Source of the DNA: Roseimicrobium gellanilyticum
GTDB taxonomy: Bacteria; Verrucomicrobiota; Verrucomicrobiia; Verrucomicrobiales; Verrucomicrobiaceae
Assembly (NCBI RefSeq): GCF_003315205.1
Contig: NZ_QNRR01000012.1
Span: 62,001-126,000, forward strand
Direction: 5' to 3'
DNA: 64,000 nucleotides
This document shows, piece by piece, positions 26,749 to 35,701 of the stretch. Both the position numbers and the translations under genes were made by a program. The notes under the pieces were generated by a model, which saw only the letters and a list, made by a program, of their open reading frames with translations, was not told the DNA's origin and did not search any database. The first letter of the stretch is position 1. Each line of letters begins with the position of its first letter.

Positions 26749-28401
26749 TTATTCTCTCGACTCGTCGGGGCTCTCGGCGTTGTGTGGCACGCTTCCTTCT
26801 GGGGCAGCAATTTCCGATACGAGCACTGCCGTGTCGGGAGCCTCGCCGGAATAGAACGCGAGGTAATGCGTGTCCCCGATCACGGTGGCGTTCACGTTGC
26901 CTGCATCAAACGAGATCTGACTGCCGGTAGCGATGGCATGGGAGACCGGCCACTTGAGCGGCTGGTCAAATACGCTGTCCGGGTCCACCACCCGGCGTCG
27001 CAGGATGCCGCCCTTGCCACGCTGATAGTAGTAGTTGCTTAGCAACCCGGTTTTGGTGTCAAGGATGAGACTTGGTGTGGACGCCATGACATCGCCGATG
27101 TTCGTTTTTGAGCGTGTCCACGTGGCACCGTAGTCTCTGGAGACCAGTTGAAATTGCGCTCGCTCCGAGGTGGTGCCTCCCAGCTCTGTCCGCGCGATGG
27201 CGAGGATTTTGCCATCGCCGAGGTACACCGCCGCAGGCTCCGTGGGCCACTGGGCCTTGGTCAATTTGGACTCCACGGTCGTTTGAGTCCAGGTCGCTCC
27301 ATTGTCACTGCTGGTCACCGTGCCCCACGAGCTATTGGGGCCGTCACCATAGTTTCCTTCGAACCACAGTGCCATGAGCCCGACTGTGGGCACTGCGAAG
27401 ACATCGGTGATCTGCATGGGAGACACAGCGAGTTTCGGCGTGGCCACGAGCGTGAAAGTCACCCCGTCCGTGGTGCGGTAGAGATCATGAATCCGCTCCG
27501 GCCCTACCCGACGCACCCAGAGGAGCATCGACCCTGCAGCATCCAGACCCTTCCCCACAGGCACCTCGCCATAGCCCGGCGTGTTGGCGACCACGGTCTC
27601 CGGTGTCCAGGTTTTTCCTCCATCCGTGGAAGTCCGCGCATAAACGGCGCGTGCGTCTTCACCAATCGTGTGTGCCTTGCCCCGGCTGTACACGCAGACC
27701 AGTTTTTCTCCGATGGCCTGCATCATCGGCCATGAGTTGTAGCCACTTACATTCTGCACCACATGTGGCTTCGCAGGAGCTTCCACTGGCGTCACCTTCA
27801 CCACGGCCAAGCCCGTTGGGCTGGTGAAAGAGTCGGCGGGATCCGCAGGCTCGCGCTGCACCCGCACCCACAGAGGCGCATCTGGTTCCACCTCATAGTA
27901 GGATTCCAGCAAGATCGTCCGGGTATGAAAAGGAGCGGTGGGCAGCGGGGCACGCACCGGGTAGCCTTGGTAGTGCCGTTTCGTGAATGGCGCATCCTCC
28001 TCCATCTGCGACAGATGGACCCGATAAACGTCCTCATACTTGGGACTCGTCGCCGTGTCCGTCGTGGTCACCACAATCTCCACCTTCACGGCAGCGCAGC
28101 CACTCGGGAGACCGGTAACGAGACCAGCAACAGACTGCCCCGGAGTGCCCCCCGACAAGGACCACACCGGAATCTGTATGGACCCACTCGACATGAGCGT
28201 GAGCGAAGGCTGGCCCGTCGCGATCGACATGTTGTTGGCGGTCAGATAGACAGGTCGATCTTCGCGCCGATCTGGAATTCGGCTTTCGCTTCCTCCGGTC
28301 TTTGCCGGATGTTTGCTGTGGGGTGTGACGACAGGTTCGCTGCCCCCCAAGCAGGTTACGGTGGACACAAGCAGCGCGACATATGGAAGTTCAAGTCTCA
28401 T
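26749..28401 (-). CDS. BNR/Asp-box sialidase-fold secreted protein
   Basis: The 550-residue protein has a signal peptide (about 1-22), a beta-rich N-terminal domain to about residue 200, and a propeller-like C-terminal part with Asp-boxes STDGGKTWT and SSDNGATWT, plus a third weaker one (SRDYGATWT). This is the sialidase/BNR fold. I could not place the arginine triad or the nucleophile Tyr with confidence, so enzymatic activity is not claimed. It is isolated between the sensor kinase (leftward as well) and a non-coding stretch. Confidence 0.78.
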   Translation of the reverse strand: MRLELPYVALLVSTVTCLGGSEPVVTPHSKHPAKTGGSESRIPDRREDRPVYLTANNMSIATGQPSLTLMSSGSIQIPVWSLSGGTPGQSVAGLVTGLPSGCAAVKVEIVVTTTDTATSPKYEDVYRVHLSQMEEDAPFTKRHYQGYPVRAPLPTAPFHTRTILLESYYEVEPDAPLWVRVQREPADPADSFTSPTGLAVVKVTPVEAPAKPHVVQNVSGYNSWPMMQAIGEKLVCVYSRGKAHTIGEDARAVYARTSTDGGKTWTPETVVANTPGYGEVPVGKGLDAAGSMLLWVRRVGPERIHDLYRTTDGVTFTLVATPKLAVSPMQITDVFAVPTVGLMALWFEGNYGDGPNSSWGTVTSSDNGATWTQTTVESKLTKAQWPTEPAAVYLGDGKILAIARTELGGTTSERAQFQLVSRDYGATWTRSKTNIGDVMASTPSLILDTKTGLLSNYYYQRGKGGILRRRVVDPDSVFDQPLKWPVSHAIATGSQISFDAGNVNATVIGDTHYLAFYSGEAPDTAVLVSEIAAPEGSVPHNAESPDESRE

Positions 28402-28630
28402 GGCTCACGCACTCTTCCACTGGCAACTGCCCGCCGCAATTTCCATGGAATCACACGATCGTGCGCAAAAGACGGTCCACAGATCAGATGCGACCTGCGG
28501 CGCCCAATTGACTGGTCGCACAGGGTTTGACTTACGATTCCAGTACCTCTTCTCTGATCACTCGAACGGCAATCACCGCCTGCCACATGGAGATCACGAT
28601 GTTGGCGATGAGCAAAGGCAGAATTTTTGA
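28402..28630. other. Intergenic stretch without a recognised gene
   Basis: Neither strand offers a convincing coding frame here. The sequence lies upstream of the sialidase-fold gene (leftward) and probably holds its promoter, but no hexamers stand out. Confidence 0.4.
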
Positions 28631-29014
28631 GGACAAAAACGACCCCTCCAATGGTTATCATGGATACGCCTCGACGACACCAGCATGCACGAACTCGTCA
28701 TCCGCACCACGCACGGCGGCGTGGGCAGCAATCGGCTCATTCCCTCCATGCTTCATGAGTGGCGCAAACCACGCTGCGAGGCATTTGAGCCCCGGAATAT
28801 CTGGTCGCTCTACAACGCATTCACTGAATCGCTCAAAGTAGGCAATCTCGCAGAGCTCCCCAACCGAACGGAAACGCTCAATGGATTGCTGGACGCCCAC
28901 GTTGAGCTTGGACTCAACAGAGAGTTGTCTCAAGAACGCTTATCTTCAAAAAGGGGCCCTCCTTTAGCTATCGAAACACCAATAAGCGCTGTGAAATCAG
29001 AAAATGCGTGCTGA
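28631..29014 (+). pseudogene. C-terminal remnant of a DUF932-like (phage/plasmid-related) protein
   Basis: The frame is open from 28631 to the TGA at 29014, with the first ATG at 28685. The residues MHELVIR...IPSMLHEWRKP..FEPRNIWSLYNAFTE...LPNRTETLNGLLDAH resemble, from memory, the C-terminal end of DUF932 proteins (helical WSLYNAFTE, then RT...L segment). No upstream frame supplies the rest of the protein, so this is a truncated relic. The tail after about residue 85 looks random. It has no promoter or ribosome site that I can see. Confidence 0.4.
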
Positions 29015-29136
29015 CGCGTGTTTCACAGGTTCCCTCTGAGTAGAGTGCCGAAAAAGAGCATAAAACGCACACTTTGGCTCCTAACCGGATGGAGATGTTG
29101 GCATGGATGGAGCTATGAAGGAAGTCCAAAAAAGCT

Positions 29137-29721
29137 ATGAAATATAATATTTCATCATACCACGGACAACATTCTTCCCAGAAACAATTTATTCCAAACT
29201 TTTCCCAGCACATCCACAAGTCCGACAGTGGTTCCACCTTGGTGGAAGTGATGATCGTGGTGGGCTTGCTCGTTTCCGTCATGCTTCCGCTGCTTGGGCT
29301 TCTCTCGATCGGATTGGAGACCGGGCAGAAGGCCGGAGTCAATGTCATCGGCTCGCGCATCACCAATCAACTCATGAGTGAGGTGCAGCAGAGTGAATGG
29401 AGTGAGCTTGACCAATGGAATGGGCGGACCGTCTATTTCGATGACCAAGGCAGTACACTGAAGGAGGCAGACTCCGCAAATCCTTCCGCCACATTTGTAG
29501 GTCGCGTGTATGTCTCCTCGCCGGGAGTGATACTGGCCACCCAATCCAGCATCGCCAATGCCATGCACCGCAAAGTCACCACCGTGGTGTGTCCAGCGAT
29601 GAGTGATAGCGGCGACCGGGCTTTCAGTGAAGCACTATCCGCCCTCGAAAATGGCAAGCCCGTACCGTCCACCGTCAGGGTAGGACATGGGTTGGTCACG
29701 AACACCGGCAAGGATGCCTGA
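29137..29721 (+). CDS. Prepilin-type protein, Verru_Chthon cassette protein B
   Basis: The 194-residue protein has a long polar leader (32 residues) followed by the prepilin peptidase site G32|STLVE with Glu at position +5, and a hydrophobic helix (VMIVVGLLVSVMLPLLGLL). This fits a minor pseudopilin of the GspI/PilV size class. It is the first gene of a B-C-D-A cassette known mainly from Verrucomicrobia. A purine-rich AAGGAAG lies 12-18 nt upstream. It ends one base before the next gene's start. Confidence 0.85.
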   Translation: MKYNISSYHGQHSSQKQFIPNFSQHIHKSDSGSTLVEVMIVVGLLVSVMLPLLGLLSIGLETGQKAGVNVIGSRITNQLMSEVQQSEWSELDQWNGRTVYFDDQGSTLKEADSANPSATFVGRVYVSSPGVILATQSSIANAMHRKVTTVVCPAMSDSGDRAFSEALSALENGKPVPSTVRVGHGLVTNTGKDA

Positions 29722-29722
29722 G

Positions 29723-30829
29723 ATGAAGCACTCCCCCATAGAGAATCACCCACTCTCGGCGGCCCGCACTCAACTTGGTACAGCAAGGCCCCGCCAGGGA
29801 TTCACGTTGGTGGAAATGCTGCTCAGCATTGCCATCGTTTCCATCGTGATGGTCGCGATGGCAGAAATGCTTGACGCTGTATTGAAGAACCTTTCCGTCG
29901 CCGAGTCGCGCTCCAGTCAGTTCCAAGAGTCCCAGGCCGCATTTGACAGCATCATCCGCCGCCTCTCCGCTTGTGAGATCAATCCGTACTATGATTTCGT
30001 GTACCCTGGGACTCCTCAGGATACCAGCCAGGTACCCATCCGATATGGCCTGGAATCAGATCTGCATTTCATCTGCGGTCCTGCGGCGGGACCTCCGGGA
30101 GCCCTGATTGGAGGGGACAACCACCCTGGTCACGCGATCTTTTTCCATGGTGCCTACGGCTTCACGGACACCTCAGGACTGACCGAGATGGGCACTCTGC
30201 TCAACAGCTGGGGATACCATCTTGAGTTCGGAGATGATGCAGGAACCCGAGCCGATTTCCTGAATGCCGGGAATGCCAGTCCGAGCAAGTACCGATATCG
30301 CCTGAAGGAACTGCAGGTCCCAGCCGAACTGCTCCAGACTTATACGGCAAAGCTGAACGAAAAGACCACTGAGCAGGATATTTACGGATGGTTCCGCTCC
30401 GGGGTTAATGGCGGACATTCACATACGCTCGCAGAGAACATTGTAGCACTGGTCATCACTCCCCTGGTCACCTCGCAGGAGGGAGCGCCGGAGAAGGCGA
30501 CAGAACTTGCTCCGGACTACTTCTACGACACTCGCGCCTATCAGCACAACCGCGGCAGCCAGGAGCTGATGGAGCGCACACGTCACAAGCTTCCCCCGCT
30601 TGTCCGCATCACCCTGGTGGCGCTTTCAGAGACTTCCGCCCAGACATTGGCAGAAACGCACGGCGACAACATGCCCCCCCTGTATCCGGCAAGCCTCTTC
30701 ACGGATGTCACGAAGTACGAATCGGATCTTGCCGCTCTTGAAGCCAATCTGGTCGAGCAAAAGCTGAGGTACCGCGTCTTCACTTCAACCGTACGCCTGC
30801 GCAACTCAAAGTGGACATCCAACCCCTGA
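29723..30829 (+). CDS. Prepilin-type protein, Verru_Chthon cassette protein C
   Basis: The 368-residue protein starts at ATG 29723, preferred because AAGGA sits at a proper distance; a start at 29714 would overlap the upstream gene. Leader cleavage is G26|FTLVE, followed by the helix MLLSIAIVSIVMVAMAEML. The mature part is large and soluble, as in GspJ-like minor pseudopilins. It lies 13 nt before the D gene. By order and size it is the probable J-like partner of the cassette. Confidence 0.85.
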   Translation: MKHSPIENHPLSAARTQLGTARPRQGFTLVEMLLSIAIVSIVMVAMAEMLDAVLKNLSVAESRSSQFQESQAAFDSIIRRLSACEINPYYDFVYPGTPQDTSQVPIRYGLESDLHFICGPAAGPPGALIGGDNHPGHAIFFHGAYGFTDTSGLTEMGTLLNSWGYHLEFGDDAGTRADFLNAGNASPSKYRYRLKELQVPAELLQTYTAKLNEKTTEQDIYGWFRSGVNGGHSHTLAENIVALVITPLVTSQEGAPEKATELAPDYFYDTRAYQHNRGSQELMERTRHKLPPLVRITLVALSETSAQTLAETHGDNMPPLYPASLFTDVTKYESDLAALEANLVEQKLRYRVFTSTVRLRNSKWTSNP

Positions 30830-30842
30830 CCCCCCAACAAGC

Positions 30843-31514
30843 ATGCAGATGACAAACTACACGCGCACGATCCCCATCCCCAGACCACACGCATTCACCC
30901 TCATCGAAATCCTCCTCGTGGTCACCATCATGGGCATCATGCTGACCGCGGCCGGCGGCCTCTCCAGCAATGTCGCTGACTCCATGAATTTCCGGGAGGC
31001 CATCCAGCAGGTCAAAGGACAGATGGAAAGCGCGAGACAAACTGCGATCACGACCAATCGCAGCGTCACGGTGCGCATCGTTCAAGGAGAAAACGAGTTC
31101 GGTGAAGTGGTGTGGAACGGGGTGCAACTGGGTTTCACCGAAAGCATCAGTGATCCGGATGCCGCTGGTTACAAGACCCCAGTCGCCGGCAGCTATGATC
31201 CGGGCTTCAAAGCGATAGACGCGATTGATCGACTGCCATCTGGATTCGTCTTCCATGACAGCAGCACCTTCTCCACGCTGCTCTCGTGGCGTAGCGGACC
31301 CAATTCGGGAGTGATGCTCGATGCCAGCGGAGTGCAAAGGCAGTACGTCTCCTTTGCGTTCCTTCCGGAAGGACGATGCACCCTTCCCACCGCAGAGAAA
31401 TGGATGCTCACCATGGCCCGGCAAGAGAAACTCAACGCCGAGACACTCCCCCCCGACTACGCCGCCATCCAGATTGACCCCTCTACGGCGCGCTGCCGCA
31501 TCTATCGCCGGTAG
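30843..31514 (+). CDS. Prepilin-type protein, Verru_Chthon cassette protein D
   Basis: The 223-residue protein has the leader site HA17|FTLIE, with Ala at -1 instead of the usual Gly, and Glu at +5, then a helix ILLVVTIMGIMLTAAGGL. The segment ESARQTAITTNRSVTVRI resembles GspH/FimT-type minor pseudopilins. It is 19 nt before the large A gene. The atypical -1 residue is tolerated by some prepilin peptidases. Confidence 0.85.
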   Translation: MQMTNYTRTIPIPRPHAFTLIEILLVVTIMGIMLTAAGGLSSNVADSMNFREAIQQVKGQMESARQTAITTNRSVTVRIVQGENEFGEVVWNGVQLGFTESISDPDAAGYKTPVAGSYDPGFKAIDAIDRLPSGFVFHDSSTFSTLLSWRSGPNSGVMLDASGVQRQYVSFAFLPEGRCTLPTAEKWMLTMARQEKLNAETLPPDYAAIQIDPSTARCRIYRR

Positions 31515-31533
31515 CCTAGACCAGCCCCCATCT

Positions 31534-34500
31534 ATGAATCCCCGTCCCAGTGGAATAGTACTGGTTCCAGTACTGCTGATCATCGCGCTGACCACGATCA
31601 TCGTCGTGATGTTCTTCAGCCTCTCCAACCAACAATACCTCGCTTCAACCTCACAAGCCGCAGCCCAGGACGTCGGCAGTCTGCGAGATGTCGCCGTGAA
31701 CATCGCCATCGGACAGCTCCGACATGGAACTACCGAGCAGAATGCGGTTTGGATCTCTCAGCCTGGCGCTGTCCGGACCTACACCGCAAACGAGGGAACT
31801 CCGTCGAGAATCTACAAACTCTACAGCGCCTCGAATATGATTTCAGGAGCTCAGGGGCTCACGGCGGCAGGGCAGAATCTTGAGGATGACATGCCCACCA
31901 ACTGGAAGTCCATGCCCGAGGTATATGCGGATCTCAACGATCCCGCTATTCGAGATAACGGGGAAGTCTCCTTCCCTATCCTCGACCCCCGCGCCATGGA
32001 TTCCGCGGTGCCAGTCTATCCGGGCAGCAAGACTCCGGAAGGATTTCGCTATTCAAACAGTCTCGCCGTGTCGCAAGCGAACGTCAGCGGTGTGCACCTG
32101 GCAGGCACCGGGTCTCCCCAGGACCAGCGGCTCCCCATGCCCGTCCGGTGGATTTATGTCCTCGCCAATGGCACGTACGGAGTTCTCGATCCAGAAACCA
32201 AAAGGTTCGTACCCTTTCAAAATCAGGGCGTGGCCTCCATGCCAGGCCCTGGGAATCCCATCTCAGGTCGCGTGGCTTTCTGGACGGATGATGAATCCAG
32301 CAAGGTAAATATCAATACCGCCAGTGAAGGAATCTACTGGGACACCCCGCGTGCAGCCACTCCGGAAGATGTGGAGTATGCCCAGAAGTCGCCAGTGCGG
32401 AATGAAGTGCAACGGTTCGGGGGGCACCCTGCATCCACGAGTCTTAGCAGCATATTCCTCCCCGGTCAGCGCCTGGACCCCACCACGCCTGATGGAAGGA
32501 CCAAACTCCAGCAGATCTACGAAATGACGCCTCGTGTGAACATGAGGTCTCAGAATACGCCGGCTGCGCCACTGACCGGTATCCTCGGAGGACAGCCAAA
32601 TCCCGTCGCATATGACAAAGATAGGCTCTATGCCAGCGTCGACGAGTTCCTGATGCAGGCTCCAGGCAACATTCCTGCCGCGGAGCGTACCGTGCAACCC
32701 CTCTTCGCGGATGATCCCGCGCGTCTGGCACGGCTTCGGTTCTTCCTCACGGCGGAGAGCCGAGCTCCGGAGACCACCGCCCGGGGTACTCCCCGCATGT
32801 CGATCTGGCCCACAAGCTGGGATCCTGACACCACATCGAAGCGCTACACTTCCTTCGACAGGCTGAACATCTTCGCCGCCACGCTTGGCGGGAAGGCCTA
32901 TTTTTACCGGCGCTACGCCTCGCCTTATAGCGCCCTGACCGAGTATGGGAGCGATAGCAGTACCGGAACCAATCTCAATATCCTCAAGGGCAACGCCACT
33001 CTGTCCCGCTATCTCTACGCCCTGAGCAAGGAAACTGGGCAGGGCTACGCTGCCTCCATGGATGACAAGTACGGCCGGAGAAACATGGCCGTGGGCATCT
33101 TCTCGATGCTCGAGTACATCCGCCAGACAAACATCCACGACACCACCCGTTCCACGACGGGGGAACAGGTTCTTTCCTATGACGGTTCCCTCTGGGGCAC
33201 GACGAACCTCGGCGGCTCCGAAACGCACGGTCAGATCATCAACGTGGCAACCTCAGCCCTGCCCCAGCCGCTGTCCGGTTACCTGGAAGAAGATCCTCTC
33301 ATCCGGGCCAATGCGCTGAATCGCATTTACACGCTTTCTGAGTTTGGCCTGGTATTCAGCCTTGCTGCGGAACACAAGCAAGATGGCACCAAATACAACG
33401 CCGCTCTCAGCAACCAGCTCAATCTTCCCAAAGGATACAAGGCAATCCAAGTGGGCACGGTCTTCGAGGGCTTCTGCCCCAGCCAGGGCTATGCCATGAT
33501 TGGGCCAAACGGGGGTATGCTGGTGGAGAACTTGACCACCCTGCGCATCACCACCAGCGCCACCACGGGCACCGGAAGACTCCCCGGTGGACAGGTCACA
33601 GGGACGGCCCCTGGCTATGCGCAGGCTGCCTTCAACAAGTGGGGTCGCTGGAATCACACCTACCCGCACATGAGTTACATGACCGCGCTCCCCGCGACCG
33701 GCCAGGCAGCAAAACTCTCCCAAGCAGGATGGTGGGTCGGCTGGGGTGGCTCTGGCGGGCGGCATATGTTTGTTGATGCCACGAGCCCCGCATCCATCAA
33801 CGCGAACGCGGGCTATGCCGACAACGTGGCGAAGATCGGGCTCGACAACTTCTACCAAGCGGACTTCGAGAGCCCGACCAGGGCTTATGGCAACCAATAC
33901 AGCCGCGGCTTCTTCCTCGTACCCAGTGAAGACACACGCATGACACTCGGGCCCAGTGGCACGGTGCTCAGAGTCTACAGTGGGTACACGCGCTACGGTC
34001 CGGCGCACTCACGCATCCGTCATCACGTCGCCATTCCCGCAGGCATGACGGTACCCGTGCCCACCGAGCCGATCAACCGGGCAGCCACCTGGGGGGCGCG
34101 TGTCCAAGCTGCTACTGCAAACCGTGGGCTCAACCCGGAAATCATCGACCCTGCAGATACCGTGCGCACCTGGGTGGTGCGCCACGGAGACAATCGCCTG
34201 GTCTCCCTGCGCGAGTATGAAAAGAGCTACGACGCCACGCAGAGCCTTTTCACCCCCCATCCCGACTGGAATCCCGGTGAACCGAATGCTGCCTCCGCCA
34301 TGAACAAGCGTCAGATCCACTCCTTCACAAAGTCTGGTGGAGAATGGGAGAGGCAGCAACATGGAGATCCCCGCGACACAAGCGGTGGAGCAGCTCCGGT
34401 GGATGCGCGTCCCGCACGTGGACTCGTGGCTGGTGTCGCCTACACGCAGAGCTCCCAGCCGGACTTCAGCCGCTCGCCCGATTCTCCACAGTTCTTCCCC

Positions 34501-35619
34501 GGCAAGCCCGGCGGCTACACCTACAGTGTCGACCCCTCCGAAACTCGCGACTGGGACAACGGCACCGGCATAGCACCCGACGGCGCCTATTGGAACAGGC
34601 CCGACGATGTCGCGCAGCAAGCAGATGGAAACATCCCGCCCTACTTCACTTCCCGCCCCTGGGACGGAGTCACTTCCAAGGAAGTGAACCAGACTTCCGC
34701 GCCGAATCAGATGATTCCATCTGCCGTCATGTTCGGCAGCATCTCCTCCGGAGCGGTCACGGGATTGCCATGGACCACCTACCTCTTCCGACCGAATATG
34801 AGCAACACGAGTCATCTGGGCGAGAAGGGCAAATCCATCAGCGGCGCCATGCCAGGCGCGCCCCCGGATCACGCCATTCTGGATTGGTTCTGGATGCCGG
34901 TATTGCAGCCCTATGCCATCAGCGAACCCTTCTCGACGGCGGGAAAGATCAATATGAACTACCGCATCGTGCCCTTTACCCATATCAAGCGTGCCACCGG
35001 ACTGCACGCGCTCATGAAAAGTGAACGTCTCCTGGCCATCCCCACGACCGCGGGCGCAACGTACAAGGAGTATAACTCGGCCTCTGGAAATGCTGGATGG
35101 CGCAGACGGATCAATGTGGATCAAACCCTCTTCCAATGGGAAGAGCGCTTCAATGCGGGCCAGTTCTTCAAGAGCGCAGGCGAGATCTGCGAGCAATTCC
35201 TCGTGCCAGAAGGCACCAACATCAGCGCCACGAGCATCTCCAGCCTGAACACCCAGATGAGGGCCTTCTGGAATGAGCACCGCCTGAGCGGGGACAACAC
35301 GCTGGAACGGCCCTACGCGAATCTCTATCCCAGGCTCACCACCCGCTCGAACACCTTCCGCGTCCACTACCTCGTCCAGAGCATCCGGAAGGCACGAAGC
35401 GGTGAACCCACCACCTTTGACCCGGAGAAGGATGTGGTTACCGGCGAGTCTCAGGGTGACGCCCTCATCGAGCGCGCCATCGATCCGAATGACCCTGAGC
35501 TGTCCACTCCGGACTATGACTTCCTTGGAAAAGCAGACTCCGGCACGCTCCCGACGGCGAAATCACTCGATACGCTCTATACCTGGCGCATCCGGAATAT
35601 CCGCAACTTCAGGAGATAA
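31534..35619 (+). CDS. Verru_Chthon cassette protein A, large GspK-like pseudopilin
   Basis: The 1361-residue protein starts at ATG 31534 with a short leader (MNPRPSG|IVLVP) and a hydrophobic helix (VPVLLIIALTTIIVVMFFSL). It lacks Glu at +5 (Pro instead), as GspK-type pseudopilins do. Residues near 250-260 read DESSKVNINTAS, close to the signature of the GspK helical domains. The rest is a very long secreted-type region rich in Gly, Thr and Tyr with no recognised repeats. It closes the cassette, followed by a hairpin at 35636. A tip-complex role in a type II-like secretion or pilus machine is inferred. Confidence 0.85.
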   Translation: MNPRPSGIVLVPVLLIIALTTIIVVMFFSLSNQQYLASTSQAAAQDVGSLRDVAVNIAIGQLRHGTTEQNAVWISQPGAVRTYTANEGTPSRIYKLYSASNMISGAQGLTAAGQNLEDDMPTNWKSMPEVYADLNDPAIRDNGEVSFPILDPRAMDSAVPVYPGSKTPEGFRYSNSLAVSQANVSGVHLAGTGSPQDQRLPMPVRWIYVLANGTYGVLDPETKRFVPFQNQGVASMPGPGNPISGRVAFWTDDESSKVNINTASEGIYWDTPRAATPEDVEYAQKSPVRNEVQRFGGHPASTSLSSIFLPGQRLDPTTPDGRTKLQQIYEMTPRVNMRSQNTPAAPLTGILGGQPNPVAYDKDRLYASVDEFLMQAPGNIPAAERTVQPLFADDPARLARLRFFLTAESRAPETTARGTPRMSIWPTSWDPDTTSKRYTSFDRLNIFAATLGGKAYFYRRYASPYSALTEYGSDSSTGTNLNILKGNATLSRYLYALSKETGQGYAASMDDKYGRRNMAVGIFSMLEYIRQTNIHDTTRSTTGEQVLSYDGSLWGTTNLGGSETHGQIINVATSALPQPLSGYLEEDPLIRANALNRIYTLSEFGLVFSLAAEHKQDGTKYNAALSNQLNLPKGYKAIQVGTVFEGFCPSQGYAMIGPNGGMLVENLTTLRITTSATTGTGRLPGGQVTGTAPGYAQAAFNKWGRWNHTYPHMSYMTALPATGQAAKLSQAGWWVGWGGSGGRHMFVDATSPASINANAGYADNVAKIGLDNFYQADFESPTRAYGNQYSRGFFLVPSEDTRMTLGPSGTVLRVYSGYTRYGPAHSRIRHHVAIPAGMTVPVPTEPINRAATWGARVQAATANRGLNPEIIDPADTVRTWVVRHGDNRLVSLREYEKSYDATQSLFTPHPDWNPGEPNAASAMNKRQIHSFTKSGGEWERQQHGDPRDTSGGAAPVDARPARGLVAGVAYTQSSQPDFSRSPDSPQFFPGKPGGYTYSVDPSETRDWDNGTGIAPDGAYWNRPDDVAQQADGNIPPYFTSRPWDGVTSKEVNQTSAPNQMIPSAVMFGSISSGAVTGLPWTTYLFRPNMSNTSHLGEKGKSISGAMPGAPPDHAILDWFWMPVLQPYAISEPFSTAGKINMNYRIVPFTHIKRATGLHALMKSERLLAIPTTAGATYKEYNSASGNAGWRRRINVDQTLFQWEERFNAGQFFKSAGEICEQFLVPEGTNISATSISSLNTQMRAFWNEHRLSGDNTLERPYANLYPRLTTRSNTFRVHYLVQSIRKARSGEPTTFDPEKDVVTGESQGDALIERAIDPNDPELSTPDYDFLGKADSGTLPTAKSLDTLYTWRIRNIRNFRR

Positions 35620-35635
35620 CTGTTCCAGCACCAAT

Positions 35636-35658
35636 GGTGCCTCCCCATGCGAGGCACC
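35636..35658 (+). terminator. Hairpin after the prepilin cassette
   Basis: A perfect 8-bp inverted repeat (GGTGCCTC / GAGGCACC) with a 7-base loop lies 17 nt after the stop of the A gene. No U-run follows, so termination may be partial before the Gfo/Idh gene. Confidence 0.6.
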
Positions 35659-35701
35659 GGCCATCACTACAAAGCATTCGCACGCCGTACCACGCTCTCT
35701 C

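Noticed and set aside
26749-28401. Assignment as an active sialidase
   Set aside because: Asp-boxes are present, but the arginine triad and nucleophile could not be placed; only the fold is claimed.
34009-35367. A 452-residue open frame on the minus strand
   Set aside because: It lies antisense to the prepilin-type A gene, has no recognisable domains and a composition typical of antisense shadows in GC-rich DNA.
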